Shown here one piece after another: positions 18,142 through 27,306 of a stretch of 64,000 nucleotides of DNA (position 1 is the first letter of the stretch; every line of letters starts with the position of its first letter). The notes under the pieces are model-generated. The model made no database searches and was not told where the DNA came from. It worked only from the letters and a program-made list of their open reading frames with translations. Location: positions 42,786 through 106,785 of the forward strand of contig NZ_FQUF01000002.1 in the NCBI RefSeq assembly GCF_900129085.1, written 5' to 3'. The stretch is from Atopostipes suicloacalis DSM 15692. GTDB taxonomy: Bacteria > Bacillota > Bacilli > Lactobacillales > Carnobacteriaceae_A. Made by a program: the position numbers and the translations under genes.

Positions 18142-18795
18142 ATGAGAAGCATATTTGATGAAAGATTAGCTGAAATTCACCGAGAATTATCTCAATTAGG
18201 ACGAATGGTGAATGAAGCCATCTATAAATCGGTAAAAGCTTTAATTAATCATGATGCACAATTAGCCCAAGAAGTAATTGATGGGGACCTTAAAATTAAC
18301 CAAAAAGAAAATGTGATTGATCAAAAGTGTTATGCAATTATTGCTTTAGAACAACCCAATGCGTCGGATTTACGAAGAGTTTTAGCGGTTATGCGGGCTT
18401 CATCGGATTTAGAGCGAATGGGCGATCATGCGGAAAACATTTCGAAAGTTACGATTAATGTTAAAGGTAATAAACGTGATGCAGGTTTAGAAAAACAAAT
18501 TGCCCAAATTGGGGATAAAATCAATGGTATGTGTTCAGATATTATTGATGCTTTTGTAGAATTTGATGTGGATAAAGCAAAAGTAACGGCTCAAATGGAT
18601 GATGAAGTGGATGAACAATACCATCAGTTGCGTATGTCATCAATTGAGTTAATGAAAAGCGATTCAGAGTCGGTCCTAGCTGCAGCGGATTATTCCTTTG
18701 TGGGGATGCATTTGGAACGAATCGGGGATTACATTACAAATATTGCTGAATGGATTGTTTATTTAGATACGGGAGAAATTGTGGATTTAGATTGA
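18142..18795 (+). CDS. phoU: PhoU, phosphate signalling regulator
   Basis: Negative regulator that links Pst transport status to PhoR. The 217-residue, all-helical protein consists of two repeats of the PhoU three-helix bundle, each with the metal-binding E/DxxxD pattern (for example DLERMGDHAENI and HLERIGDYITNI near residues 89-100 and 191-202). It is the last gene of the phoPR-pst operon, behind GGAGGG and before a strong terminator. Confidence 0.95.
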   Translation: MRSIFDERLAEIHRELSQLGRMVNEAIYKSVKALINHDAQLAQEVIDGDLKINQKENVIDQKCYAIIALEQPNASDLRRVLAVMRASSDLERMGDHAENISKVTINVKGNKRDAGLEKQIAQIGDKINGMCSDIIDAFVEFDVDKAKVTAQMDDEVDEQYHQLRMSSIELMKSDSESVLAAADYSFVGMHLERIGDYITNIAEWIVYLDTGEIVDLD

Positions 18796-18816
18796 AGTTA
18801 AAAGTTCAAATTTTTG

Positions 18817-18848
18817 GCCAGTTAACTTAGAAGAGTTAGCTGGCTTTT
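18817..18848 (+). terminator. Terminator of the pst-phoU operon
   Basis: GCCAGTTAACT (18817-18827) pairs with AGTTAGCTGGC (18834-18844), 6-base loop, one wobble, then four T. Confidence 0.9.
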
Positions 18849-18914
18849 CGTGTTATAGTGGAGAAGAAAATTTGGGTTATCCGAACGTATCTTCTGTATT
18901 TTTTGTTGGTTTCT

Positions 18915-18923
18915 TGATATAAT
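18915..18923 (+). promoter_or_regulatory. Extended -10 promoter of uvrA
   Basis: TGA-TATAAT at 18915-18923 is a consensus extended -10 element. No good -35 stands 16-18 bp upstream. The start point would be near 18930, about 55 bases before uvrA. No SOS (LexA/DinR) box was recognised in this short region. Confidence 0.55.
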
Positions 18924-18985
18924 ATAAAGACGAGAAGAATGACTCTAATTAAGCAGGTAAAAGTAAAAAATGTAAAAAGGAAATG

Positions 18986-21811
18986 ATGTTAGTGGCAAAT
19001 GATAAAATAGAAGTACATGGTGCACGAACTCATAATTTAAAAGATATTGATGTAACAATTCCTCGTGATCAATTTGTCGTCATTACTGGATTGTCTGGCT
19101 CTGGGAAAAGCTCTTTAGCGTTTGATACGTTATATGCGGAAGGGCAAAGACGTTATGTAGAATCTCTATCAGCATTTGCCCGTCAATTTTTAGGACAGAT
19201 GGATAAACCGGATGTTGATAGCATAGATGGTCTTAGTCCATCTATTTCGATTGATCAAAAAACAACCAGCAATAATCCTCGTTCAACAGTGGGAACAACC
19301 ACTGAAATCAATGATTATTTAAGATTATTATTCGCACGAGTGGGTACTCCAATTTGTCCCAATGACGGAACGGAAATTTCTAGTCAATCCGTGGATCAAA
19401 TGGTGGAACAAATTAAAGAATTGCCTGAACGAACCCGAATCCAAGTCCTAGCACCCATAATTAAAGGAAAAAAAGGTCAACATAAAAAAGTTCTTGAAAA
19501 AATCCAAAGTGATGGGTATGTCAGAATGCGCATTGATGGAGAAATGGTCGATGTTGGGGAAGAAATTGAACTCGAAAAAAATAAAGCACACAATATTGAT
19601 GTTGTAGTAGACCGTTTAGTCATTAAAGAAGGTATCCGCTCTCGTGTCATTGACTCTTTAGAGACAGCCTTAGAATTAGCAGAAGGCTATGCAACAATTG
19701 ATGTGATTGATGGCGAAGAAATTGTTTTTAGTGAGCATCACGCATGTCCAGTCTGTGGTTTTACAATTCCTACTTTAGAACCTAGACTCTTTTCATTCAA
19801 CGCGCCATTCGGGGCTTGTAGTGAGTGTGATGGTTTAGGAACGAAATTAATTGTCGATATTGATTTAGTGATTCCAGATGACTCAAAAACATTAGCAGAA
19901 GGTGCGATTGTTCCTTGGCAACCAATTAGTTCTCAATATTATCCGGAAATGTTACGGCAATTCTGTGAACAATTTGATATTGACCAGCAAGTTCCTTTTA
20001 AAAAATTACCGAAAGCCAAACGAGAACTCATTTTATATGGCTCAGGAGAAAAAGAATTTCATTTTAATTATAAAAATGATTTTGGAAATGTTCGTGACTC
20101 AGACATGCCTTTTGAAGGGGTTATAAATAATATCTCACGCCGCTATCATACAACTTCTAGTGATTATACACGTCGAGTCATGGGTGAATATATGACAGAA
20201 CTTCCTTGTCCAGTTTGTAATGGGAAGCGTCTAAATCGTGAAGCACTAAGTGTTAAAATTGATAATTTAGATATTGCGGATGTTAGTGATTTTTCAGTGG
20301 GCGAAGCTTTAGCCTTCTTTGATCAATTAGAATTATCTAAAAGCAATCAAATGATTGCCAAACCAATTCACAAAGAAATCTCCGACCGCTTGAACTTCCT
20401 TCAAAATGTGGGCCTCGATTATTTAACGCTCAGCCGACAAGCTGGAACCTTATCCGGCGGGGAAGCCCAACGAATTCGTTTAGCAACTCAAATCGGTTCA
20501 AACCTAACCGGAGTCATGTACGTTTTAGATGAACCGTCCATCGGTTTACACCAAAGAGACAACAACCGTTTAATTGACTCCTTAAAAACCATGCGTAATT
20601 TAGGCAACACATTAATCGTCGTAGAACACGATGAAGATACCATGCGAGCAGCAGATTATTTAATTGATATTGGCCCAGGGGCCGGAGAAAATGGCGGAAA
20701 AGTCATTGCCCAAGGAACCCCGAAAGAAGTAGAAAAAAATAAAGACTCCATTACGGGGCAATATTTATCTGGGAAACAAAAGATAAAAATCCCTGAAGAA
20801 AGACGAACGGAAGATAAAGGGAAAGTCAAATTGACCGGAGCTGCTGAAAATAATTTAAAAAATATCGATGTTGAGTTTCCAATAGGTAAATTTAATGTGG
20901 TCTCAGGAGTTTCTGGATCCGGCAAGTCTTCTCTCGTTAATAGTGTATTGAAAAAAGCTTTAGCACGAGTCGTCGGACGATCCACAGATAAACCAGGAAA
21001 ATTTGATGAAATTAGTGGCTATGAATCCATAGAAAAAGTCATTAATATCGACCAAAGTCCTATTGGCCGTACACCACGAAGTAACCCAGCCACTTATACG
21101 AGTTTGTTTGACGATGTCCGTGAATTATTCGCACAAACCAACGAAGCAAGAATACGTGGTTACAAAAAAGGTCGCTTTAGTTTTAATGTAAAAGGTGGCC
21201 GCTGTGAAGCTTGTAGAGGAGACGGTATCAAAAAAATTGAGATGCATTTCCTACCGGATGTTTATATCCCTTGTGAAGTATGTAATGGTAAACGATACAA
21301 TTCTGAAACATTAGAAGTAAAATACAAAGAAAAATCAATCGCGGATGTTTTGGATATGACCGTGACAGAAGCACTCGAATTCTTTAAAAAAATTCCAAAG
21401 ATTGAACGTAAATTAAGAACAATTTATGATGTTGGATTAGGTTACATTCGTTTAGGACAATCCTCAACGACTCTTTCTGGGGGAGAAGCTCAACGGATGA
21501 AATTAGCCAGTGAATTGCAAAAAATCCAAACCGGGAAGAATTTCTATATTTTGGATGAACCAACCACCGGTTTACACACGCATGACATTGCCCGTTTATT
21601 AAAAGTTCTCAATCGTTTAGTGGACAATGGGAATACAGTATTAGTGATTGAGCATAATCTAGACGTCATTAAAATGGCTGATTACGTTATCGACTTAGGA
21701 CCAGAAGGTGGAAATGGTGGAGGAACAGTTATCGCAACAGGAACCCCTGAAGAAATTGCAGAAGTTCCCGAAAGTTACACCGGTCAATTTTTAAAGAATG
21801 TTTTAGACTAA
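18986..21811 (+). CDS. uvrA: UvrA, excinuclease ABC subunit A
   Basis: DNA-damage recognition ATPase of nucleotide excision repair. The 941-residue protein has two ABC ATPase modules (Walker [13 protein letters not shown] near 35 and [12 protein letters not shown] near 640; signatures [13 protein letters not shown] and [13 protein letters not shown]) and zinc sites of the type CPVCGF...C.EC and CEACRGDG...[10 protein letters not shown]. Three starts are possible (ATG 18983, ATG 18986, GTG 18992); AAAAGG at 18975-18980 best fits ATG 18986 or GTG 18992. It stands alone between two terminators: uvrB, usually its upstream neighbour in Lactobacillales, is not in this window. Confidence 0.96.
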   Translation: MLVANDKIEVHGARTHNLKDIDVTIPRDQFVVITGLSGSGKSSLAFDTLYAEGQRRYVESLSAFARQFLGQMDKPDVDSIDGLSPSISIDQKTTSNNPRSTVGTTTEINDYLRLLFARVGTPICPNDGTEISSQSVDQMVEQIKELPERTRIQVLAPIIKGKKGQHKKVLEKIQSDGYVRMRIDGEMVDVGEEIELEKNKAHNIDVVVDRLVIKEGIRSRVIDSLETALELAEGYATIDVIDGEEIVFSEHHACPVCGFTIPTLEPRLFSFNAPFGACSECDGLGTKLIVDIDLVIPDDSKTLAEGAIVPWQPISSQYYPEMLRQFCEQFDIDQQVPFKKLPKAKRELILYGSGEKEFHFNYKNDFGNVRDSDMPFEGVINNISRRYHTTSSDYTRRVMGEYMTELPCPVCNGKRLNREALSVKIDNLDIADVSDFSVGEALAFFDQLELSKSNQMIAKPIHKEISDRLNFLQNVGLDYLTLSRQAGTLSGGEAQRIRLATQIGSNLTGVMYVLDEPSIGLHQRDNNRLIDSLKTMRNLGNTLIVVEHDEDTMRAADYLIDIGPGAGENGGKVIAQGTPKEVEKNKDSITGQYLSGKQKIKIPEERRTEDKGKVKLTGAAENNLKNIDVEFPIGKFNVVSGVSGSGKSSLVNSVLKKALARVVGRSTDKPGKFDEISGYESIEKVINIDQSPIGRTPRSNPATYTSLFDDVRELFAQTNEARIRGYKKGRFSFNVKGGRCEACRGDGIKKIEMHFLPDVYIPCEVCNGKRYNSETLEVKYKEKSIADVLDMTVTEALEFFKKIPKIERKLRTIYDVGLGYIRLGQSSTTLSGGEAQRMKLASELQKIQTGKNFYILDEPTTGLHTHDIARLLKVLNRLVDNGNTVLVIEHNLDVIKMADYVIDLGPEGGNGGGTVIATGTPEEIAEVPESYTGQFLKNVLD

Positions 21812-21821
21812 AAGATAACGA

Positions 21822-21868
21822 AAAAATAACTTCTTCCGCCTAAATGTTAGACGGGAGAAGTTATTTTT
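21822..21868 (+). terminator. Terminator of uvrA
   Basis: A 17-base arm (21822-21838, AAAAATAACTTCTTCCG) pairs with 21852-21868 with one wobble around a 13-base loop. The right arm ends in a T-run, so it may also work on the opposite strand. Confidence 0.88.
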
Positions 21869-22177
21869 ATAATGTTTCATATTTAATATTTTCTAGGTAT
21901 AATCCAAGAATATGATTCGTGTTTCTGAAAAGGAGAACGTCACTCTTGTTTCTTCAATCAATGTTTCAATCAAAGAGCAGAGAGGTTTGAAGAGTCGTTT
22001 AACAGTGTTATAATAAAAAGAAGAGGAAGAAGCATAAATTTCTTTTTGAAATCAGACTGTAGACCTATGACAACTCCGCTTATTTATTAGATAATGGGAT
22101 TGTAGAAATGAAGAAATGCTAATTAAGGATTCTTTAAAAGAGTAACCCTTAATTATCCATTACAAGGAGGAAAAATA
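21869..22177 (+). promoter_or_regulatory. Leader region and promoter of the yvlB operon
   Basis: About 310 bases without a gene. The best promoter is TTGAAG 21987-21992, 16-bp spacer, TATAAT 22009-22014, leaving a leader of about 155 bases. No convincing sigma-W type promoter (TGAAAC/CGTA) was found, although Bacillus yvlABCD is sigma-W controlled. Only short weak pairings are visible in the leader. A GGAGG site precedes ATG 22178. Confidence 0.5.
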
Positions 22178-23920
22178 ATGGGTGAGCGCGAAAGAATTTT
22201 AGAATTAGTTCGTGAAGGAATTTTGTCTGTAGATGAGGCCCTCGATTTATTAGAAAATGTGGCTAAAAAAGAATCAAAACAAACGGAACAAAGAGAATTC
22301 ACTACTGAAAAAACAACAGATGATCATAAAGATGAAGCTGAAGCAACCGAAGATTTTTCTGAAGAAGGGTTCGAAGACCAAGAGGACAAAGAAGATAAAG
22401 AGGATCAAGAAGAGTTCGATTCTTTAAATCAAGAAGAAAAGAAAGAGTTTGAAGATGAGCTAGAAAATATAGCAAACGAATTAAACCAATTTTCTGTTGA
22501 AATTGATGGTTTAAATGAAGAGTTAACCGATGCAAAAGCAGAATTAACCGATGTAGAAGAAGAGTTAACCGACCGAAAAGATTCATTAAATGAAGAGTAT
22601 CATGAAAATAAAAAAGAACTCGAAGATGAAATTGTTAACCTTCAAAAAGAAATCGAACTCATTTCAACCATTGACGAAGTGGACAATCATGAAGAACTCA
22701 AAAGCTTAAATGAAGAACTAACCACAGCGATGGAAGATTTAAATCAATTAGAAAATACTGCTTCCACGGATGAAGAAATCAAAGAGCTCGAAGACGAAGC
22801 TGAAAAATTACGTGGAGAAATAGCTGATTTAAATAAAGAAAAAAATAAGCATTTAAAAGAAATGCATTCCGTCAAAATGAAACAATGGACAGCAAAAGCA
22901 AAACAAGTGTCTGAAAACATGGATATTCCTAAAGAATGGCGAGAAGGAGCCAATAAAACCATCGATAAAGCTAGTGATATTTTCGATGAAACCTCAAAAA
23001 CACTAGGAGACGTTTTCCGTCAAACTATGAAAAGCACGCGAGAAAGCCTAGATAATATCGATTGGAAAGACATTGATTTTAACCTCAACGTCCCAAGAAA
23101 AGTTCAAAGTGAATTTGATCATGAATGGTTATTCGAAGACACCACTGCGACGATCCTTGATTTCAAAAACGCGAACGGGAATATTCAATTTAAACCAAGT
23201 GTAAACGAGAATATTAAAATCAGCGCGAACATTAAATTTTATGGAAAAGTTGAAGAAGCAACGCCTTTAGCAGCATTTGAAGCACGTAGTACGATAAATA
23301 TCGATGAAGATAAATTTACTTTCCATGTTCCCAATAAAAATATTGCCGCTAACATGATCATTTATCTACCAAAAAGAGATTATGATTATATTCGTTCAAA
23401 TTCATTTAATGGAGATGTTACCTTCCAAGAGCTTAATGTGAGAGATATTTATGTAAAAGCCACAAATGGTGACATTGTATTAAACACTCTTGAAGCAACG
23501 ATGTTAGAATTAAAAGGAACGAATGGCGATATCACACTTAAAGAAGCAGCTTTACGAGATTTACTAGTGAACACTGTAAATAGCGATATTCGAATTATAG
23601 GGAATGTTCAAAGTTCTGACATAAACACAACCAATGGAGATATTCGTTTAACATTAACAGGGGACGAACTAATCCGCGTAGCTGGAGGCTCAGTAAACGG
23701 AGATGTGAAGATTTCTTTCCCAGAAGATGCAGGTCTAGAAATTGAAGCAAAATCTACTTTTGGAAAAGTAAAAAGCCGTCTCTCAAACACAAACACTTCA
23801 TTAACCGAAGAAAAAAAGAGAAAAACACACCGATTGCATCGTCTCGGTTCAGGTGAAATTTGTCGTGTAAATGTTCAAACAACCACAGGAAATATCTTAT
23901 TTAAAGATACCGATCAATAA
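22178..23920 (+). CDS. yvlB: YvlB-like DUF4097 protein with long acidic coiled coil
   Basis: Function is not defined; the family belongs to cell-envelope stress operons. In 580 residues: an N-terminal SHOCT-like helix pair (RERILELVREGILSVDEALDLL, residues about 3-26 with further residues not listed), a Glu/Asp/Lys-rich region and coiled coil to about residue 250, then a C-terminal beta-helix of DUF4097 repeats (TNGDI-, SNGDV-like turns recur about every 17-20 residues from 410 to 575). There is no signal peptide or membrane segment. The following genes encode two PspC proteins and a YvlD-like membrane protein, as in Bacillus yvlABCD, suggesting a membrane-stress module in which the soluble protein meets PspC at the membrane. 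Confidence 0.82.
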   Translation: MGERERILELVREGILSVDEALDLLENVAKKESKQTEQREFTTEKTTDDHKDEAEATEDFSEEGFEDQEDKEDKEDQEEFDSLNQEEKKEFEDELENIANELNQFSVEIDGLNEELTDAKAELTDVEEELTDRKDSLNEEYHENKKELEDEIVNLQKEIELISTIDEVDNHEELKSLNEELTTAMEDLNQLENTASTDEEIKELEDEAEKLRGEIADLNKEKNKHLKEMHSVKMKQWTAKAKQVSENMDIPKEWREGANKTIDKASDIFDETSKTLGDVFRQTMKSTRESLDNIDWKDIDFNLNVPRKVQSEFDHEWLFEDTTATILDFKNANGNIQFKPSVNENIKISANIKFYGKVEEATPLAAFEARSTINIDEDKFTFHVPNKNIAANMIIYLPKRDYDYIRSNSFNGDVTFQELNVRDIYVKATNGDIVLNTLEATMLELKGTNGDITLKEAALRDLLVNTVNSDIRIIGNVQSSDINTTNGDIRLTLTGDELIRVAGGSVNGDVKISFPEDAGLEIEAKSTFGKVKSRLSNTNTSLTEEKKRKTHRLHRLGSGEICRVNVQTTTGNILFKDTDQ

Positions 23921-23939
23921 AAAGTGAGGAGAAAAAGTG

Positions 23940-24131
23940 ATGAAAAAATTAACAAAATCTAAAACAGATTCAATGATTTCTGGAGTATGTGGTGGGATCG
24001 CCGAATACTTTGGAGTAGATTCTACGATTGTTCGAGTGGGCTATTTAATCTTTACTTTTCTAGGCGTAGGCTCTCCAATCTTATTGTATCTTTTACTTTC
24101 AGTGATTATTCCAGAAGGCAATAATCACTAA
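23940..24131 (+). CDS. yvlC: Small PspC-domain membrane protein (YvlC-like)
   Basis: The 63-residue protein is almost entirely a PspC domain: KLTKSKTDSMISGVCGGIAEY followed by FGVDSTIVRVGYLI and a membrane segment near residues 32-58. PspC proteins sense or relieve membrane stress. ATG 23940 follows GAGGAG by 8 bases (GTG 23937 is in frame but less well placed). It is the first of two adjacent, clearly related PspC genes. Confidence 0.88.
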   Translation: MKKLTKSKTDSMISGVCGGIAEYFGVDSTIVRVGYLIFTFLGVGSPILLYLLLSVIIPEGNNH

Positions 24132-24158
24132 AAAGCCAGAATGGAAGGAGGAGTTTGG

Positions 24159-24536
24159 ATGAGATTAACAAAATCAAGAGATGATGTAGTAGTATCCGGA
24201 GTATTGGCCGGTATCGGTGAGCATTACAATATCGACCCAACACTTTTACGAATTGGGTTTGTAATATTAACTTTTGTGGGCGTTGGGGGTGTGATCCCGC
24301 TTTATATTTTAGCGGCTATCATTATTCCAAAAGCTCCTCGAGAATACGACCGGGATAGACGTCGTTTTGATCGAAGAAATCCAAGAGGTCCAAGAGGTCG
24401 ACGTGGCCCAAGAGATCGTCGAGAAAACCGACCATTTGATCGTCCCGAAAGACCAGATGAACAACAAACAGCCAATAAAGATAAAAATGCACCAAAAGCA
24501 AAAGAAATTGATGAAGATGACTGGAGTGATTTTTAA
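24159..24536 (+). CDS. PspC-domain membrane protein with Arg-rich tail
   Basis: Second PspC paralogue, 125 residues. Residues 1-60 repeat the PspC pattern of the upstream gene (RLTKSRDDVVVSGVLAGIGE ... LRIGFVILTF). Residues 65-108 form a very basic tail rich in Arg, Gly, Pro and Asp (for example RRNPRGPRGRRGPRDRRE), and the last 15 are acidic. The tail would lie in the cytoplasm and could bind RNA, DNA or the acidic coiled coil of the YvlB-like protein; this is speculation. ATG 24159 is chosen because AAGGAGGAG stands just before it, which excludes the in-frame ATG at 24141. Confidence 0.85.
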   Translation: MRLTKSRDDVVVSGVLAGIGEHYNIDPTLLRIGFVILTFVGVGGVIPLYILAAIIIPKAPREYDRDRRRFDRRNPRGPRGRRGPRDRRENRPFDRPERPDEQQTANKDKNAPKAKEIDEDDWSDF

Positions 24537-24538
24537 AT

Positions 24539-24868
24539 ATGAAATGGTGGCAAAGAGTCCTTTTAAATACCGTGATTTTTTTAGTCCTTGCTAACTTTTT
24601 AAATGGGTTTTACGTTTACGAATGGCAATCCGCGGTGCTTGCTGCAGTAATATTAAGCCTGTTAAACGGCTTCGTTAAACCGATCGTGACGCTTTTCTCT
24701 TTACCTTTTACACTCATTACGCTCGGGCTATTCTATTTTGTGATTAACGGCCTAATGATTTGGCTAACCAGCTATTTTGTACCAGGTTTTGTTGTACACT
24801 CCTTCGGGCAAGCAATCTTAGTTTCAATCATCTTGTCCCTAGTCAATTCCCTCGTCACATCGGAATAA
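24539..24868 (+). CDS. yvlD: YvlD-like phage-holin-4 superfamily membrane protein
   Basis: The 109-residue protein has four membrane segments (about 5-22, 28-50, 55-77, 83-106) and matches the YvlD / DUF360 family by pattern (NGFVKPIVTLFSLPFTLITLGLF region, positions 42-65). Despite the superfamily name, there is no evidence for a lysis function. It starts two bases after the PspC gene with only a distant GGAG, so it probably depends on translational coupling. Last gene of the operon. Confidence 0.87.
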   Translation: MKWWQRVLLNTVIFLVLANFLNGFYVYEWQSAVLAAVILSLLNGFVKPIVTLFSLPFTLITLGLFYFVINGLMIWLTSYFVPGFVVHSFGQAILVSIILSLVNSLVTSE

Positions 24869-24889
24869 CCCAAACATTTAAAAACAACG

Positions 24890-24934
24890 AATCCTCTACC
24901 GTAGGCTGAAAAATCTATGGTAGAGGATTTTTTT
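24890..24934 (+). terminator. Terminator of the yvlB-yvlD operon
   Basis: AATCCTCTACCGTAG (24890-24904) pairs with CTATGGTAGAGGATT (24915-24929) with a 10-base loop, followed by a T-run to 24934. It directly precedes the large repeat array. Confidence 0.92.
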
Positions 24935-25020
24935 CATTCCTCCCTTAGTCGCTGTCGCTCCCAACACGATGAAGTGTCCATGAATCACCAAGAGAACCAG
25001 AAAAATAGCTAGAAAAGTCT

Positions 25021-27046
25021 ACCGCGCATAAAGTGCGAATAGCCTACCGCACACAAATTCCGAATAAATACGCGCAAATAGTTCTACCGCACACAAATCG
25101 CGAATAAATGCGCGCAAATAACTTACCCGCACACAAATCCCGAATAAATACGCGCAGTGAGTTCTACCCCACACAAATTGTGACTAAAAACGCGCAAACA
25201 GCTTCACCGCACACAAATCCCGAATAAATGCGCGCAAATAATTTCACCGCACACAAATTGCAAATAATTGCGCGCAAATAACTTTACCGCACACAAACTG
25301 TAAATAAATACGTGCAAATGGCTCTACCGCACACAAATTTCAAATAAATGCGCGCAAATAATTCCACCGCACACAAATTGCAAATGAAAACGCGCAAACA
25401 GTTTCACCGCACACAAATTGTAAATAATTGCGCGCAAATAGCTTTACCGCAAAAAAACTGCAAATAAATACGCGCAAACAGTTTCACCGCACACAAATTG
25501 CAAATAAATGCGCGCAAATAGCTCTACCGCACAAAAATCACGAATAAAAACGCGCAAGCAGTTTCACCTCACACAAACTGTAAATAAATACGCGCAAACA
25601 GCTTCACCGCACACAAATCCCGAATAAATACGCGCAAATAATTCCACCGCACAAAAATTGCGAATAAATGCGCGCAAGTGGCTCTACCGCACACAAATTT
25701 CAAATAAATACGCGCAAGTGGCTCTACCGCCCACAAATCCCGGATAAATGCGCGCAAATAGTTTCACCGCCCACAAATCGCGAATAAATGCGCGCAAATA
25801 ATTCCACCGCACAAAAATTGCGAATAAATGCGCGCAGATAGTTCCACCGCACAAAAATTTCGAATAAATACGCGCAAATAGCTCTACCGCCCACAAATTG
25901 CAAATAAATGCGCGCAGATAGTTCCACCGCACAAAAATCACGAATAAAAACGCGCAAATAGCTTCACCGCACAAAAATTGTGAATAAAAACGCGCAAATA
26001 GCTTCACCGCACACAAATTGCAAATAAATGCGCGCAAGTGGCTCTACCGCACACAAATTTCAAATAAATACGCGCAAGTGGCTCTACCGCACACAAATTT
26101 CAAATAAATGCGCGCAAATAGTTTCACCGCCCACAAATCGCGAATAAATGCGCGCAAATAATTCCACCGCACAAAAATTGCGAATAAATGCGCGCAGATA
26201 GTTCCACCGCACAAAAATCACGAATAAATACGCGCAGTGAGTTCTACCCCACACAAATCCCGAATAAATGCGCGCAAACAGCTTCACCGCACATAAATCC
26301 CGAATAAATACGCGTAAATAGCTCTACCGCACATAAATCTCGAATAAATGCGCGCAAATAGTTTCACCCCACACAAATCCTGAATAAATACGCGCAAACA
26401 GTTTCAACGCACAAAAATTGCGAATAAAAACGCGCAGATAGCTCTACCGCACAAAAACTGCAAATAAATACGCGCAGATAGCTCTACCGCACAAAAATTT
26501 CGAATAAATGCGCGCAAATAGTTTTACCTCACACAAATTGCAAATAAATGCGCGCAAATTTTTCTACCGCACACAAATTTCGAATAAATGCGCGCAAATA
26601 GCTTTACCCCACACAAATTGCAAATAAATGCGCGCAAATTTTTCTACCGCACACAAATTTCGAATAAATGCGCGCAAATAGCTTTACCCCACACAAATTG
26701 CAAATAAATGCGCGCAAATTTTTCTACCGCACACAAATTTCGAATAAATGCGCGCAAATAGCTCTACCCCACACAAATCCCGAATAAATGCGCGTAAATA
26801 GTTTCAACGCCCACAAATTGTGACTAAAAACGCGCAAACAGCTTCACCGCCCACAAATCCCGAATAAATGCGCGCAAATAGCTCTACCGCACAAAAATTG
26901 CGAATAAATGCGCGCAGATAGCTCTACCGCACAAAAATCACGAATAAAAACGCGCAAGCAGCTTCACCTCACACAAACTGTAAATAAATACGCGCAAGTA
27001 GTTCCACCCCCACAAAAATCCCGAATAAATACGCGCAGGCGTGCTC
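25021..27046 (+). repeat. Array of about 50 tandem 40-bp units
   Basis: After a 25-bp partial unit at 25021, complete units start at 25046 and every 40 bp up to 27006, that is 49 successive units with no insertion or deletion; only the last has one extra base. The conserved parts are ACCGCACACAAAT, RAATAAA and the half-palindrome GCGCGCAA; variation is concentrated at unit positions about 14-16, 25 and 31-40. Substructure shows recent expansion: an 80-bp double unit occurs three times (26531-26770), and about 196 bp at 25663-25858 recur at 26023-26218. The minus strand has long stop-free frames only because of the composition; 40 is not a multiple of three. It is not a CRISPR: there are no unique spacers. 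No promoter or RNA gene is evident inside. Confidence 0.95.
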
Positions 27047-27110
27047 CCGCTCATCTGAACCGCTGCTAGAAACATGCGAGAGATCCTCACCTCGTGCAAG
27101 TGGTTATTTA
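27047..27110 (+). repeat. Degenerate GC-richer repeat remnants at the array end
   Basis: CTCCCGCTCATCTGAACCGC followed by AACATGCGAG resembles the GC-rich units at 1-107 (CCGCTCACAGATTACCG ... GCGCGC) more than the A/T-rich array units. It suggests that older or differently evolving units lie at the edge of the array. Confidence 0.45.
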
Positions 27111-27222
27111 AAACGAATAATGAACTTCTCTCATTAATTTTCCATTATATATTTGTGAAAAATCCCGGAAATTTCGTCTAATCAAATAGGCGAAGTAGAT
27201 AATCTATGCTATTATTGTATTA

Positions 27223-27251
27223 TTGCTTGAAAAATATAAATACGATATAAT
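27223..27251 (+). promoter_or_regulatory. Sigma-A promoter of hprK operon
   Basis: TTGCTT 27223-27228, 17-bp spacer, TATAAT 27246-27251. Start of transcription is predicted near 27258, about 50 bases before hprK. Confidence 0.65.
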
Positions 27252-27306
27252 TTGTGAAATAAAAGTTTAAAAGAGACCATTCATAAAATAATTAGAGGTG
27301 AATAAT

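Noticed and set aside
21869-22177. Sigma-W promoter for the yvlB operon
   Set aside because: No TGAAAC-like -35 with a CGTA-like -10 at the right spacing was found; the visible promoter is sigma-A type.
25569-26287. Several minus-strand reading frames of 60-117 residues with repeated motifs like CARIYSRFVGGETICAH inside the 40-bp array
   Set aside because: They arise because the unit has few stop codons on that strand. The period (40) is not a multiple of three, so the same DNA is read in all three frames, and there is no ribosome site or promoter.
25021-27046. CRISPR array
   Set aside because: Units abut with no unique spacers; the variable positions are short and shared among units. No cas gene is in the window.
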